Shown here: positions 24,533 through 33,171 of the stretch, one piece after another | Layout: every line of letters starts with the position of its first letter | Position numbering within the stretch: position 1 is the stretch's first letter | Assembly: GCF_000716435.1 (NCBI RefSeq) | Contig: NZ_JNWO01000036.1 | Span: forward strand, 13,484 to 77,483 | Reading direction: 5' to 3' | From: Streptomyces xylophagus | Lineage (GTDB): Bacteria; Actinomycetota; Actinomycetes; Streptomycetales; Streptomycetaceae | DNA: 64,000 bases | Program-made: the position numbers and the translations under genes | Notes under the pieces: generated by a model | Seen by the model: only the letters and a program-made list of their open reading frames with translations | Told to the model about the DNA's origin: nothing | Database searches by the model: none

Positions 24533-25423
24533 TCAGTCGGAGATGAGGCCCTCGCGCAGGGTGGACAGGGTGCGCGTGAGGAGCCGGGAGACGTGCATCT
24601 GGGAGATGCCGACCTCCTCGCCGATCTGCGACTGGGTCATGTTGGCGAAGAAGCGCAGCATGATGATCCGGCGCTCGCGGGGCGGGAGTTTGGCCAGGAG
24701 GGGCTTGAGGGACTCGCGGTACTCCACGCCCTCCAGGGCCGTGTCCTCGTAGCCGAGGCGGTCCGCGAGGGAGCCCTCGCCGCCGTCGTCCTCGGGGGCC
24801 GGGGAGTCGAGCGAGGAGGCCGTGTAGGCGTTGCCGACCGCGAGGCCGTCGACGACGTCCTCCTCGGACACGCCCAGGACCGCGGCGAGTTCGGGGACGG
24901 TCGGGGACCGGTCCAGCTTCTGGGAGAGCTCGTCGCTGGCCTTCGTCAGGGCCAGCCGCAGCTCCTGCAGGCGACGCGGGACGCGCACCGACCACGACGT
25001 GTCGCGGAAGAAGCGCTTGATCTCACCCACGACGGTCGGCATCGCGAACGTCGGGAACTCCACCCCGCGTTCGCAGTCGAAGCGGTCGATCGCCTTGATC
25101 AGACCGATCGTGCCGACCTGGACGATGTCCTCCATCGGCTCGTTGCGGGAGCGGAAACGCGCGGAGGCGTAACGCACCAGCGGGAGATTGAGCTCGATGA
25201 GGGTGTCCCGGACGTAACCACGCTCGGGGCTGTTCTCGTCGAGTGCGGCGAGCCGCAGGAAGAGGGAGCGGGACAGGGTGCGGGTGTCGATTGCTCCCGT
25301 GGTCGGGAGGGCCGGGGCCGGTACGGCGGGTACGGCCTCGAGGACCGTAACGGCGTCGAGTGCGGGCTCAGCCTCGCTCTTGGTGAGCGTGAGCACCTTC
25401 GAGCTGCCCTGGTCTGCGGACAT
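24533..25423 (-). CDS. sigN: SigB-type sigma factor, SigN homologue
   Basis: A 296-residue group 3 sigma factor. Region 2 has [20 protein letters not shown] and [26 protein letters not shown], region 3 is at about 175-235, and region 4 has [20 protein letters not shown] and the helix-turn-helix [18 protein letters not shown]. It is the left member of two adjacent SigB-type genes. In S. coelicolor the same pair is sigN and sigF, and the order and sequence fit SigN here. The ATG at 25423 follows AGGGGGTGGC. A SigB-type promoter upstream suggests it transcribes itself. Confidence 0.85.
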   Translation of the reverse strand: MSADQGSSKVLTLTKSEAEPALDAVTVLEAVPAVPAPALPTTGAIDTRTLSRSLFLRLAALDENSPERGYVRDTLIELNLPLVRYASARFRSRNEPMEDIVQVGTIGLIKAIDRFDCERGVEFPTFAMPTVVGEIKRFFRDTSWSVRVPRRLQELRLALTKASDELSQKLDRSPTVPELAAVLGVSEEDVVDGLAVGNAYTASSLDSPAPEDDGGEGSLADRLGYEDTALEGVEYRESLKPLLAKLPPRERRIIMLRFFANMTQSQIGEEVGISQMHVSRLLTRTLSTLREGLISD

Positions 25424-25490
25424 GCCACCCCCTTTGGGTCGCGGGACGGTCGCGGCGATCGCCCCCGTCTGGGGAGCGGTGCCTTCACCT

Positions 25491-25518
25491 GAATACCGGA
25501 GCCTGGGCCACGGCAAAC
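25491..25518 (-). promoter_or_regulatory. SigB-type promoter before sigN
   Basis: Minus-strand GTTT (25515-25518), 16 bases, CGGTAT, close to the SigB/SigF family consensus GTTT-N14-16-GGGTAT. It lies about 70 bases upstream of the start. Confidence 0.5.
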
Positions 25519-25691
25519 GCGCTTCCCGCAGAATGTCACATGTCGGCAACACGCTGTAGTGACATGTCGACTTGTCTGTTACGAAACAGCCCTGGAAAAA
25601 GGGGGTCTGACGGCTTTTCAGCGCAGAACCGCCGGGAAGCGGCCTGGTGAGCGATTCGTTCGTAACGGTGACAGCTCGCTCGCGCTTTCGG

Positions 25692-26525
25692 TTATGCCTC
25701 GATGCGGTTCGCGGAGCGCAGTCGCTGGAAGCTACGCGCGAGTAGCCGAGAGACGTGCATCTGGGAGACACCGAGTTCGGCGCTGATCTGCGACTGGGTG
25801 AGATTGCTGTAGTAGCGCAGGAGCAGGATTCTCTGTTCGCGTTCCGGGAGTTGGACGAGCAGATGCCGGACCAGATCGCGGTGTTCCACGCCGTCCAGGG
25901 CCGGGTCCTCGTAGCCGAGCCGGTCGAGGAGCCCGGGCAGTCCGTCGCCCTCCTGGGCGGCCTCCAGGGAGGTCGCGTGGTACGACCGGCCGGCCTCGAT
26001 GCAGGACAGCACCTCGTCCTCGCCGATGCGCAGCCGCTCGGCGATCTCGGCGGTCGTGGGGGTGCGCCCGAAGGCGGTCGTCAGGTCCTCGGTCGCCGCG
26101 TTGACCTGCACCCACAGCTCGTGCAGCCGGCGCGGGACGTGCACCGTGCGGACGTTGTCGCGGAAGTACCGCTTGATCTCGCCGATGACCGTCGGCATCG
26201 CGAAGGTCGGGAACTGCACGCCCCGGTCCGGGTCAAAGCGGTCGATGGCGTTGATCAGACCGATGGTGCCGACCTGGACGACGTCCTCCATCGGCTCGTT
26301 GCGGGAGCGGAAGCGGGCGGCGGCGTAGCGCACGAGCGGGAGGTTCGCCTCGATGAGCGCCCCGCGCACCCGGTTGTGCTCCGGCGTACCCGGCTGGAGC
26401 CCCTTGAGCTGGCCGAACAGCACCTGGGTGAGGGCCCGGGTGTCGGCGCCGCGGCTGCGGGGCGCGGCCGGCGGGGCTTCCGTGACTTCCGTGACTTCCT
26501 GGGGCGGCGCAGTACTGGCCGACAC
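25692..26525 (-). CDS. sigF: SigB-type sigma factor, SigF homologue
   Basis: A 277-residue sigma factor. Region 2 reads [20 protein letters not shown] and [26 protein letters not shown], and region 4 has [22 protein letters not shown] and [15 protein letters not shown]. The segment [20 protein letters not shown] resembles S. coelicolor SigF. The GTG at 26525 was preferred because GAGGTG lies ahead of it and VSASTAPP matches the SigF start; the TTG at 26564 is the longer alternative. SigF acts in late spore development in Streptomyces. It is 268 bases upstream of sigN, separately promoted. Confidence 0.87.
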   Translation of the reverse strand: MSASTAPPQEVTEVTEAPPAAPRSRGADTRALTQVLFGQLKGLQPGTPEHNRVRGALIEANLPLVRYAAARFRSRNEPMEDVVQVGTIGLINAIDRFDPDRGVQFPTFAMPTVIGEIKRYFRDNVRTVHVPRRLHELWVQVNAATEDLTTAFGRTPTTAEIAERLRIGEDEVLSCIEAGRSYHATSLEAAQEGDGLPGLLDRLGYEDPALDGVEHRDLVRHLLVQLPEREQRILLLRYYSNLTQSQISAELGVSQMHVSRLLARSFQRLRSANRIEA

Positions 26526-26660
26526 GGTCAACGCCACCTCTTCATCGGTCAACTCATCCGTCAATAGCGGTCATAGCATCACAACACATGTGCACTGTGT
26601 GCAAGCACCGCATATCACCGTGTTACGCCGTGTTGACTGGCAAATTGGTTCATAAGACGC

Positions 26661-26697
26661 AAAACAGCCCTCCGCCGTTCCGGCGGAGGGCTGTTGA
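26661..26697 (-). terminator. terminator after the Dabb gene
   Basis: A perfect 14-bp stem (26663-26676 with 26682-26695) with a five-base loop. On the minus strand it is followed by TTTT, an intrinsic terminator that also insulates sigF. Confidence 0.9.
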
Positions 26698-26707
26698 AAA
26701 GGAGGTC

Positions 26708-27001
26708 TCAGACTTCGTAGTCGGCGATCACCCACGTGGCGAACTCGCGCCACAGCACGACGCCCGCCTGGTGCGCGGGGTGCTCGACGTACCGCTTCAG
26801 GGCGTCCGCGTCGTCGACCGCCGAGTTGATCGCGAAGTCGTAGGCGATGGGGCGGTCGCTGATGTTCCAGCCCAGCTCCCAGAAGCGCAGTTCCTCGATC
26901 AGGTCGCCGAGCGGGCGGAAGGCCTCGACCCCGGCCACGACGCGCGGGTCGTCGCGCTCGACGCCCTCGTTGAGCTTGAAGAGGACGAGGTGCCGGATCA
27001 T
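26708..27001 (-). CDS. Dabb-family (stress-responsive A/B barrel) protein
   Basis: A 97-residue protein with the Dabb ferredoxin-like fold: MIRHLVLFKLNEGV at the start, the ELGWNISDRPIAYDFAINSA strand pair, and DALKRYVEHPAHQAGV (His-Pro-His pattern near residue 75) before the last strand. Such proteins dimerise into a small barrel. Some bind haem or catalyse ring formation, but no specific role is clear here. The gene is followed by a strong terminator. Confidence 0.85.
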   Translation of the reverse strand: MIRHLVLFKLNEGVERDDPRVVAGVEAFRPLGDLIEELRFWELGWNISDRPIAYDFAINSAVDDADALKRYVEHPAHQAGVVLWREFATWVIADYEV

Positions 27002-27035
27002 CTGCGCGCTCCTGGTGGGTAGTTGGCTGCTTTGG

Positions 27036-27212
27036 CTACTTCGCCCCGTCGGCCAGCCAGGTCATGAAGTCGCCGATGGCCTTCGCGGCGTCCGATATGC
27101 CCTCGAAGCCTATCTGGACGTAGTCGGCCGCCTTGGACGGGTCCGTGATGATCACGTACAGCGCGAAGACCACGAGCAAATAGACGGCGATCTTCTTCGC
27201 GTTCACCGCCAT
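27036..27212 (-). CDS. small conserved membrane protein
   Basis: A 58-residue protein. One N-terminal helix (KKIAVYLLVVFALYVIITDP) is followed by an amphipathic segment (AADYVQIGFEGISDAAKAIG). GGGGAGG lies ahead of the ATG at 27212. It sits between tRNA-Ser and the Dabb gene. No function is known to me. Confidence 0.72.
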   Translation of the reverse strand: MAVNAKKIAVYLLVVFALYVIITDPSKAADYVQIGFEGISDAAKAIGDFMTWLADGAK

Positions 27213-27301
27213 CGCGGCCTCCCCTGTGAATTCGTGCCCGTGGGCCCCCTGTTGCCGGCGGTGAGTGTAACCTTCACGCCCGCTTTTGGATCTACGCACG
27301 A

Positions 27302-27327
27302 AGGGCCCCGTCTTTCGACGGGGCCCT
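27302..27327 (-). terminator. stem-loop after tRNA-Ser(CGA)
   Basis: An 11-bp perfect stem, AGGGCCCCGTC/GACGGGGCCCT, with a TTTC loop, eight bases from the tRNA 3' end. Confidence 0.8.
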
Positions 27328-27334
27328 CCAGAAG

Positions 27335-27419
27335 CGGTAGCGGAGGGATTTGAACCCTCGGTGACTTGCGCCACACTCGCTTTCGAGGCGAGCTCCTTCG
27401 GCCGCTCGGACACGCTACC
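27335..27419 (-). tRNA. tRNA-Ser (CGA)
   Basis: An 85-nt class II tRNA on the minus strand. GGTAGCG pairs with CGCTACC, the anticodon loop CTCGAAA holds CGA, and the T-arm is GGTTCAAATCC. Confidence 0.94.
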
Positions 27420-27464
27420 GAGAGAGACCTTACAACAAGGTGGGGCGTGGTTTGAAATCGATAA

Positions 27465-27896
27465 TCAGCGGTCCCGGAAGAACTCCGTGAGCAGGCGCGC
27501 GCAGTCGTCCGCGAGGACGCCCCCGATCACCTCGGGGCGGTGGTTGAGCCGCCGGTCCCGTACGACGTCGAAGAGCGAGCCGGCCGCGCCGGCCTTCTCG
27601 TCGCGGGCGCCGTAGACGACCCGGTCGACCCGGGACTGCACCAGCGCGCCCGCGCACATCGTGCAGGGCTCGAGGGTGACGACGAGCGTGCAGCCCGACA
27701 GTCGCCACTCACCGAGTTGAGCGGCGGCCCTGCGGATCGCGAGAACCTCGGCGTGCGCCGTCGGATCGCCGGTGGCCTCGCGTTCGTTGTGCCCGGTGGC
27801 GAGCACGGTCGTACCGTCCGGGGACAGTACGACCGCGCCGACCGGGACGTCGCCGCCCCGGGCGGCCGCTCCGGCCTCGTCCAGGGCGAGCCGCAT
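27465..27896 (-). CDS. tadA: tRNA adenosine(34) deaminase
   Basis: A 143-residue zinc deaminase that converts A34 to inosine in tRNA-Arg(ACG). Zinc ligands and the catalytic Glu are in HAEVLAI and PCTMCAGAL, and VPVGAVVL opens the core. The ATG at 27896 lacks a good ribosome-binding site and starts inside the first helix. The frame is open 20 more codons to a CTG at 27956 that overlaps the upstream TGA, and it includes the Trp expected before that helix. The real start may therefore be upstream. It is in an operon with the TadA-associated gene. Confidence 0.92.
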   Translation of the reverse strand: MRLALDEAGAAARGGDVPVGAVVLSPDGTTVLATGHNEREATGDPTAHAEVLAIRRAAAQLGEWRLSGCTLVVTLEPCTMCAGALVQSRVDRVVYGARDEKAGAAGSLFDVVRDRRLNHRPEVIGGVLADDCARLLTEFFRDR

Positions 27897-27952
27897 CGCG
27901 GCCCGCCAGCGGTCGCGTACCGGGTCCGGAGTCCCTTCTGTGCGTGCTGTGG

Positions 27953-28501
27953 TCAGCGGACGGTCTCCAGGACCTCCGAGGCCCCCAGGGCCTCGGCGAT
28001 GGAGCTCAGCGCGTCGTCCGCGTCGAGGAGCCGCAGCTCCTTCTCGCCGACGCCCAGGTCGTCGAGGATCTGGCTGTCACCGACGGGGCTGTGCGGAACG
28101 GCCTCGGCCGAGGAGGTGCCGGCCTCGTCGTCGTCCTCCTCGTCCTCCCTCTGAGGATCACCGTCCTCAGTACCGTCGAGGTCGAGGGAGTCCAGATCGA
28201 CGTCATCGTCGTCGTCCGGATCCCGTCCGAGCAGCTCGTCGGTGAGCAGGATCTCGCCGTACGAGCTGCGGGCTGCGGCAGCTGCGTCCGAGACGTAGAT
28301 CCGAGGGTCGTCCTCGCCGTCGATGCGGACGACGCCGAACCAGGCGTCCTCCTGCTCGATGAGCACCAGCACCGTGTCGTCCTCGGGCGAGGCTTCACGG
28401 GCCAGTTCGGCCAGATCCGACAGGCTCTCGACATCGTCGAGCTCTGTGTCGCTCGCTTCCCACCCGTCTTCGGTGCGCGCGAGCAGTGCGGCGAAGTACA
28501 C
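27953..28501 (-). CDS. tRNA adenosine deaminase-associated protein
   Basis: A 182-residue acidic protein. The N-terminal half (YFAALLARTEDGWEASDTEL, then DTVLVLIEQEDAWFGVVRID) is the conserved domain of the actinobacterial partner of TadA. A long Asp/Glu run (about 110-150) precedes a C-terminal helix ending in DALSSIAEALGASEVLETVR. The GTG at 28501 was preferred because GGGAG stands seven bases before it; the ATG at 28522 is the alternative. It probably works with TadA, though the role is not established. Confidence 0.85.
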   Translation of the reverse strand: MYFAALLARTEDGWEASDTELDDVESLSDLAELAREASPEDDTVLVLIEQEDAWFGVVRIDGEDDPRIYVSDAAAAARSSYGEILLTDELLGRDPDDDDDVDLDSLDLDGTEDGDPQREDEEDDDEAGTSSAEAVPHSPVGDSQILDDLGVGEKELRLLDADDALSSIAEALGASEVLETVR

Positions 28502-28744
28502 CGTGACTCTCCCACTGGTCATAGGTGTGCCGGTTGGGGGTCCCCCCGGCGGAGGTTGCGGGCGGGGAGAGCTCGTGCTCCGAGCCCCACCCACTCGGAA
28601 TCGTGGCAGAAACAAGGCGATCAGGGGACGTCTTCGGCTCCCTGTGTCCGCCCGTTTTGATCGACCACCAGCGGGATCGTACGCGGCGATCGCCGTGCAC
28701 ACGCACCCGGTTGGCCTTACAAGGTCCTGTGAGACAGGCCTCAG

Positions 28745-28939
28745 TCACCAGCGGAACGTGCGCATACGCATGGCGTGGCGCAGCCGTGCGGCCTTGGCGC
28801 GGCGGGGCTGGACGCGGTCGCGCAGCTCGCGCGCCTCGGTCAGTTCCCGCAGGAACTGTGCCCGGCGCCGCCTGCGCTCGGCATCGCTCTCCCGGCTGTC
28901 GCGCTGTGACGGGTCCTCGTGGGACTCACGGTCAGGCAT
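28745..28939 (-). CDS. small Arg-rich protein
   Basis: A 64-residue, highly basic helical protein ([20 protein letters not shown], later [18 protein letters not shown]). The C-terminal Trp and alternating charges suggest a nucleic-acid or ribosome contact, but this is a guess. It is divergent from upp. The ATG at 28939 has only a weak ribosome-binding site. Confidence 0.6.
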   Translation of the reverse strand: MPDRESHEDPSQRDSRESDAERRRRRAQFLRELTEARELRDRVQPRRAKAARLRHAMRMRTFRW

Positions 28940-29022
28940 CGGTTCACCACCCCGTTCCGTCCCTCCCACTTTCCCCCGGACGGGCGGTTTGATGCCAGCG
29001 CGAGCAGGTACGGAGTGGCGGC

Positions 29023-29028
29023 TACTGT
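29023..29028 (+). promoter_or_regulatory. -10 element of upp
   Basis: TACTGT ends seven bases before the ATG at 29036, predicting a leaderless upp mRNA. No convincing -35 is visible at the usual distance. Confidence 0.4.
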
Positions 29029-29035
29029 TGTGGAC

Positions 29036-29671
29036 ATGCGTCTCCACGTCGTCGACCACCCCCTGGTCGCCCACAAGCTCACCACGCTGCGCGACCAGCG
29101 CACCGACTCCGCGACCTTCCGCCGCCTCGCCGACGAGCTGGTCACCCTGCTCGCCTACGAGGCCACGCGCGACGTGCGCACCGAACAGGTCGACATCACG
29201 ACGCCGGTCGCCCCGACCACCGGCGTCAAGCTGTCCTACCCGCGCCCCCTGGTCGTGCCGATCCTGCGGGCCGGCCTCGGCATGCTGGACGGCATGGTCC
29301 GGCTGCTGCCCTCGGCCGAGGTCGGCTTCATGGGCATGGTGCGCAACGAGGAGACGCTCCAGGCCTCCACGTACGCCACGCGCATGCCGGAGGACCTCTC
29401 CGGCCGCCAGGTGTACGTCCTCGACCCGATGCTGGCCACCGGCGGCACCCTGGTCGCCGCGATCCGCGAGCTGATCAAGCGCGGCGCCGACGACGTGACC
29501 GCCGTGGTGCTGCTCGCCGCCCCCGAGGGCGTCGAGATCATGGAGCGCGAGCTGGCGGGCACCCCGGTGACGGTCGTGACGGCCTCGGTCGACGAGCGCC
29601 TGAACGAGCACGGCTACATCGTCCCGGGCCTGGGCGACGCGGGCGACCGGCTGTACGGGGCGGCCGAGTAA
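29036..29671 (+). CDS. upp: uracil phosphoribosyltransferase
   Basis: A 211-residue enzyme making UMP from uracil and PRPP in pyrimidine salvage. The start [16 protein letters not shown] is typical. The PRPP loop lies in [18 protein letters not shown] (about 125-145), and the uracil-contact end is [16 protein letters not shown]. It is the full family length. No ribosome-binding site is seen before the ATG, which fits the close -10. It is monocistronic, with a hairpin downstream. Confidence 0.96.
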   Translation: MRLHVVDHPLVAHKLTTLRDQRTDSATFRRLADELVTLLAYEATRDVRTEQVDITTPVAPTTGVKLSYPRPLVVPILRAGLGMLDGMVRLLPSAEVGFMGMVRNEETLQASTYATRMPEDLSGRQVYVLDPMLATGGTLVAAIRELIKRGADDVTAVVLLAAPEGVEIMERELAGTPVTVVTASVDERLNEHGYIVPGLGDAGDRLYGAAE

Positions 29672-29722
29672 GACCGGGTAAGGCCGAGTAAGACCGGCTC
29701 GGCACCCGATCAACACCCGATT

Positions 29723-29750
29723 CCCGTACGGCTCTTACCTGCCGTACGGG
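29723..29750 (+). terminator. stem-loop after upp
   Basis: CCCGTACGGC and GCCGTACGGG form a perfect 10-bp stem around an eight-base loop. Confidence 0.75.
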
Positions 29751-29787
29751 TGGGTGCGCGTGTTGTCCTACGGCTGCTCCCGTACGG

Positions 29788-30432
29788 CTACGAGCACGCC
29801 TTCGGTGAAGCGGTGGACGTCGGTGCGGCGGGCCCGCTCAGCGCGGCCAGGGCCTTGTCGGCGGCCGCCTTCGCCGTGAGGTCCTTGAAGGCGGTGCCGA
29901 TGATCAGGTCGACGGTGGTGCCCTTGCGGGTGGCCTCGGTGCGGCGCTCGGCGCCGGTCAGCTGGGTGGCGAGGACGGGCAGCGAGGTGTCGAGGGAGGC
30001 GGCGGGGCCGAGCAGTACGCCCGTGCCCTTGACCTTCTTGTCCCACTGCGCGGACGCGTTGCCCACGTCGCCGATCTTGAAGCCGCGCTTCTTGAGTTCG
30101 TCGGCGGTCGACTTGGCGAGGCCGCTGCGGGGCGTGGCGTTGTAGACGTTCACGGTGATCTGGGCCGGCTTCGGCACGAGGGCCGTACTCGGTGAGGGGC
30201 TCGCCTTGGTCGCGCAGTCGGCCTTGGGACCGGCCGCCGCGGCCTGCTTGCCGCCACCGGTGAAGACGTCGATGAGCTGCAACGTGCCCCACCCGCCCAC
30301 ACCCAGGACGGCGACGGACGCGACCATCATGAGGACGAGCCTCCCGCGACGCCGCGGACGGCGCATGCGCGGGTATTTGTCCCCCGTGATCCGGTACTGG
30401 CCGCCCATGCCTGGGGGAGTCAGCATGCTCAT
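29788..30432 (-). CDS. LytR C-terminal-domain membrane protein
   Basis: A 214-residue protein with a basic cytoplasmic start, one helix (GRLVLMMVASVAVLGVGGWG, about 25-45), a Ser/Pro linker, then a LytR_C domain (ITVNVYNATPRSGLAKSTAD ... GTTVDLIIGTAFKDLT). This domain is found behind LytR-CpsA-Psr wall ligases but here stands without the ligase, so it probably sits on the outer face as an accessory to wall assembly. The ATG at 30432 is the first of two close Met codons. Confidence 0.82.
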   Translation of the reverse strand: MSMLTPPGMGGQYRITGDKYPRMRRPRRRGRLVLMMVASVAVLGVGGWGTLQLIDVFTGGGKQAAAAGPKADCATKASPSPSTALVPKPAQITVNVYNATPRSGLAKSTADELKKRGFKIGDVGNASAQWDKKVKGTGVLLGPAASLDTSLPVLATQLTGAERRTEATRKGTTVDLIIGTAFKDLTAKAAADKALAALSGPAAPTSTASPKACS

Positions 30433-30504
30433 GAGCGCAGCGTAGTGCGCCCGGGCGACGATGCCTACTAGATGATCATTCGACAGCGCCGAGACCAACC
30501 CGAA

Positions 30505-30540
30505 AGGGCGAACGGCTTACCAGAAGGCAGCCGTTCGGGG
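30505..30540 (-). terminator. stem-loop after the 98-residue protein gene
   Basis: CGAACGGCT and AGCCGTTCG, 9 bp with an 11-base loop, lie between the two minus-strand genes. Confidence 0.5.
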
Positions 30541-30557
30541 CTCGATGAGCGTGCGGC

Positions 30558-30854
30558 TCAGTCCAGCTCGAGGACGCGCGCGTGGAGCACCTGGCGCTGC
30601 TGCAGCGCGGCGCGGACCGCGCGGTGCAGGCCGTCCTCCAGGTACAGGTCGCCCTGCCACTTCACGACGTGCGCGAAGAGGTCGCCGTAGAAGGTCGAGT
30701 CCTCGGCGAGGAGGGTTTCGAGGTCGAGCTGGCCCTTGGTCGTCACGAGTTGATCGAGGCGGACCGGGCGCGGCGCGACATCCGCCCACTGCCGGGTGCT
30801 TTCCCGGCCGTGGTCGGGGTACGGCCGGCCGTTTCCGATGCGCTTGAAGATCAC
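30558..30854 (-). CDS. conserved actinobacterial protein of unknown function
   Basis: A 98-residue protein beginning MIFKRIGNGRPYPDHGREST and ending LYLEDGLHRAVRAALQQRQV. The middle has TTKGQLDLETLLAEDSTFYG. The EDGLHRAVRAAL stretch loosely resembles the ParB/Srx DGHHR nucleotide-binding pattern, but the rest of that domain is not evident. It looks well conserved in Streptomyces, though I cannot assign a role. It is divergent from the HerA-like gene. Confidence 0.72.
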   Translation of the reverse strand: MIFKRIGNGRPYPDHGRESTRQWADVAPRPVRLDQLVTTKGQLDLETLLAEDSTFYGDLFAHVVKWQGDLYLEDGLHRAVRAALQQRQVLHARVLELD

Positions 30855-30959
30855 ACGGAAAGCCTACCGGTCATGACGTTCCGGGCGCAGCCATGGAGAC
30901 GGAGTGCGACGCTGGAAAAGATGCCGCAAAGGCGGGCAAAAAGGGAACAGGGGCCTGAT

Positions 30960-32468
30960 ATGAGTGACAGCGAGACGATCGCCGCCGGGTACGCCTTCAC
31001 AGGACCTGCACTCGATCTGGGCGCCCTGCTCTGGGACGGGGCCCCGCTGCCCGACGCGCAGATCCGCATCCCCCTCCCGATGCTCAACCGCCACGGCCTG
31101 GTCGCGGGCGCCACCGGCACCGGCAAGACCAAGACGCTCCAGCTCATCGCCGAGCAGCTCTCGGCGCAGGGTGTGCCGGTGTTCCTCGCGGATGTGAAGG
31201 GCGATGTGTCGGGCATCTCGGCGCCGGGCGTGGCGAACGACAAGGTCGCGGGGCGGGCCGCCGAGGTGAGGCAACAGTGGACGGCGACCGGCTTCCCGGC
31301 GGAGTTCTACGCCCTCGGCGGGATCGGCCACGGCATCCCGGTCCGGGCCACGATCACCGGCTTCGGCCCGGTGCTGCTGTCCAAGGTGCTCCAGCTCAAC
31401 CAGACCCAGGAGCAGTCCCTCGGCCTGATCTTCCACTACGCCGACACCAAGGGCCTGGAGCTGATCGACCTCAAGGACCTGCGGGCCGTCGTCACCTTCC
31501 TCACCTCGGACGAGGGCAAGACGGAACTGAAGAACATCGGCGGCCTGTCGACCGCCACGGCCGGCGTGATCCTGCGCTCCCTCACCGCGTTCGAGGCGCA
31601 GGGCATGGCCGACTTCTTCGGCGAGCCCGAGTTCGACACGAGCGAGCTGCTGCGCACGGCGTCGGACGGCCGGGGCATGGTCTCCGTCCTCGAACTCCCC
31701 GCCGTCCAGGACAAACCGCAGCTCTTCTCGACCTTCCTGATGTGGCTGCTCGCCGACCTCTTCCACGACCTCCCGGAGGTCGGAGACGCCGACAAGCCGA
31801 AGCTCGTCTTCTTCTTCGACGAGGCGCATCTGCTCTTCAACGACGCCTCCAAGGCCTTCCTGGACTCCATCACGCAGACCGTCCGCCTGATTCGCTCGAA
31901 AGGGGTCGGCGTCTTCTTCGTGACGCAGACCCCGAAGGACGTACCCGGCGACGTCCTGGCCCAGCTCGGCAACCGCGTCCAGCACGCGCTGCGCGCCTTC
32001 ACCCCCGACGACCAGAAGGCGTTGAAGGCAACGGTGAAAACCTTCCCGAACTCCTCCTACGACCTGGAGGAGATCCTCACGGGCCTCGGCACAGGGGAGG
32101 CCGTCGTCACCGTCCTCAGCGAGAACGGCGCCCCGACCCCGGTCGCCGTCACCCGCCTCCGCGCCCCCGAGTCCCTGATGGGCCCGATCGACGCGGCGAC
32201 CCTCGACGCGGCGGTCAAGTCCTCGTCGCTCTACGGCCGTTACGCACAGGCTGTGGACAGAGAGTCGGCGTACGAGAAGTTGGCGTCACGGCCTCAGCCG
32301 CAGGAGACACCGAAGGCGGCTGCCAAGTCGGCTCCCAAGGAGGACGAGTCGATGGTCCAACAGGTCGTCGGCAGCGGCATGTTCAAGTCCCTGGCGCGCT
32401 CCGTCGGCACCCAGATCGGCCGCGAGATCACCCGCTCGCTGTTCGGCACGGCCCGGCGGAAGAGGTAG
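30960..32468 (+). CDS. HerA-like ATPase (DUF853 family)
   Basis: A 502-residue FtsK/HerA-superfamily ATPase. Walker A is GATGTGKTKTLQLIAEQL (about residue 55), followed by VFLADVKGDVSGI. Walker B is KLVFFFDEAHLLF (about 280), with sensor-like GVGVFFVTQTPKDVPG and the arginine region NRVQHALRAFTPDD. An Ala/Lys linker precedes a short amphipathic C-terminus. It resembles E. coli YjgR. Its substrate (DNA or protein) is unknown. The ATG at 30960 follows weak AGGGG. Confidence 0.87.
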   Translation: MSDSETIAAGYAFTGPALDLGALLWDGAPLPDAQIRIPLPMLNRHGLVAGATGTGKTKTLQLIAEQLSAQGVPVFLADVKGDVSGISAPGVANDKVAGRAAEVRQQWTATGFPAEFYALGGIGHGIPVRATITGFGPVLLSKVLQLNQTQEQSLGLIFHYADTKGLELIDLKDLRAVVTFLTSDEGKTELKNIGGLSTATAGVILRSLTAFEAQGMADFFGEPEFDTSELLRTASDGRGMVSVLELPAVQDKPQLFSTFLMWLLADLFHDLPEVGDADKPKLVFFFDEAHLLFNDASKAFLDSITQTVRLIRSKGVGVFFVTQTPKDVPGDVLAQLGNRVQHALRAFTPDDQKALKATVKTFPNSSYDLEEILTGLGTGEAVVTVLSENGAPTPVAVTRLRAPESLMGPIDAATLDAAVKSSSLYGRYAQAVDRESAYEKLASRPQPQETPKAAAKSAPKEDESMVQQVVGSGMFKSLARSVGTQIGREITRSLFGTARRKR

Positions 32469-32521
32469 CGCTCCGCTGGAAGCCGGAAGGGGGGCGAGCG
32501 TTGTCGGTTGGCCGCGGCGCC

Positions 32522-32573
32522 GTTGTGGCTGGGCGCGCGGTTCCCCGCGCCCCTTTGGGGCACGGGGAACCGC
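32522..32573. repeat. intergenic repeat with terminator-like hairpin
   Basis: The element begins GTTGTGGCTGGGCGC and ends in the stem GCGGTTCCCC (32537-32546)/GGGGAACCGC (32564-32573) with inner GCCCC/GGGGC. It sits between convergent genes. A shorter relative is at 17469-17504. Confidence 0.65.
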
Positions 32574-32592
32574 AGCCATTCGTCTGACTCGC

Positions 32593-32715
32593 TCAGCGTT
32601 CCTGTTCCTTCGGGGGCTGTTGGGGTTCGGGTCGGCGGATCTCCGTCTTCGGCGCGTTGCGGACGGCCTCCGCGCGCAGCAGGGCGCGCAGGACCGTGTA
32701 CGGGTCGATGGGCAT
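32593..32715 (-). CDS. very small conserved protein
   Basis: A 40-residue peptide, MPIDPYTVLRALLRAEAVRN, then a Pro/Glu/Gln-rich tail. The N-terminal half is a likely helix. It lies 59 bases after the secreted-protein gene in the same direction. I recognise no function. Confidence 0.55.
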   Translation of the reverse strand: MPIDPYTVLRALLRAEAVRNAPKTEIRRPEPQQPPKEQER

Positions 32716-32774
32716 GGCTGTGTTCCTCGCGTCGTACCGACTGAATGACTGACCTGGTGAGGACGGCCGGTCGG

Positions 32775-33125
32775 TCAGCAGCGCAGGACCACCGTGCGCA
32801 GGGCACTCAGGGTGTACGACGGCTCGGGCGGAGCGGGGAGACGGCGGCGCGCGGGGACACCGGGCGCCGGGGCCGGGCGCAGGGGTGCGGTGGGCCGCCG
32901 GACGGTGAGGGACGGGGGCCGTAGGGCAGCGGCCGCGTCGAGGACGTCGTACTCGATGGTCGTCTCGACGGAGGAGGCGACCGGGGTCGCGCGCGCCTCG
33001 GTGTGCGTGCCCGGTACCAGCAGGGCGAGGAGCAGCACGAGGGCCCGCAGCCAGGTGTGGCTGCGGGGGAGGTTTTGTGCGGGGCTCACGGGGGTCAATC
33101 TGCCCTGCGGTGCTACGACGTTCAT
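32775..33125 (-). CDS. membrane-anchored or secreted protein of unknown function
   Basis: A 116-residue protein. A hydrophobic segment (WLRALVLLLALLVPGTHTEA, about residues 23-42) reads as a signal or anchor, then a Pro/Ala/Arg-rich region, with a closing RTVVLRC. The C-terminal Cys is unusual in a secreted protein. The ATG at 33125 was used because it opens the better-biased part; 33152 is an alternative. It may be co-transcribed with the 40-residue gene downstream. Confidence 0.55.
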   Translation of the reverse strand: MNVVAPQGRLTPVSPAQNLPRSHTWLRALVLLLALLVPGTHTEARATPVASSVETTIEYDVLDAAAALRPPSLTVRRPTAPLRPAPAPGVPARRRLPAPPEPSYTLSALRTVVLRC

Positions 33126-33171
33126 CGCGTCCGGAGCGAGATACGCCCACATGGAGTAGGGGCCGTCGTCG

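Noticed and set aside
26526..26660. Palindromes in the sigF upstream region as BldD boxes
   Set aside because: Short GTG/CAC repeats are present, but none fits the BldD consensus well enough to call.
28502..28744. A gene in the gap between the TadA partner and the Arg-rich protein
   Set aside because: No frame has good codon bias or a start with a ribosome-binding site. It probably holds only the promoter of the TadA operon.
32498..32510. TTGTCGGTT as a fourth damage-type promoter
   Set aside because: The last base of the box differs and no TANNNT is found eight bases on.
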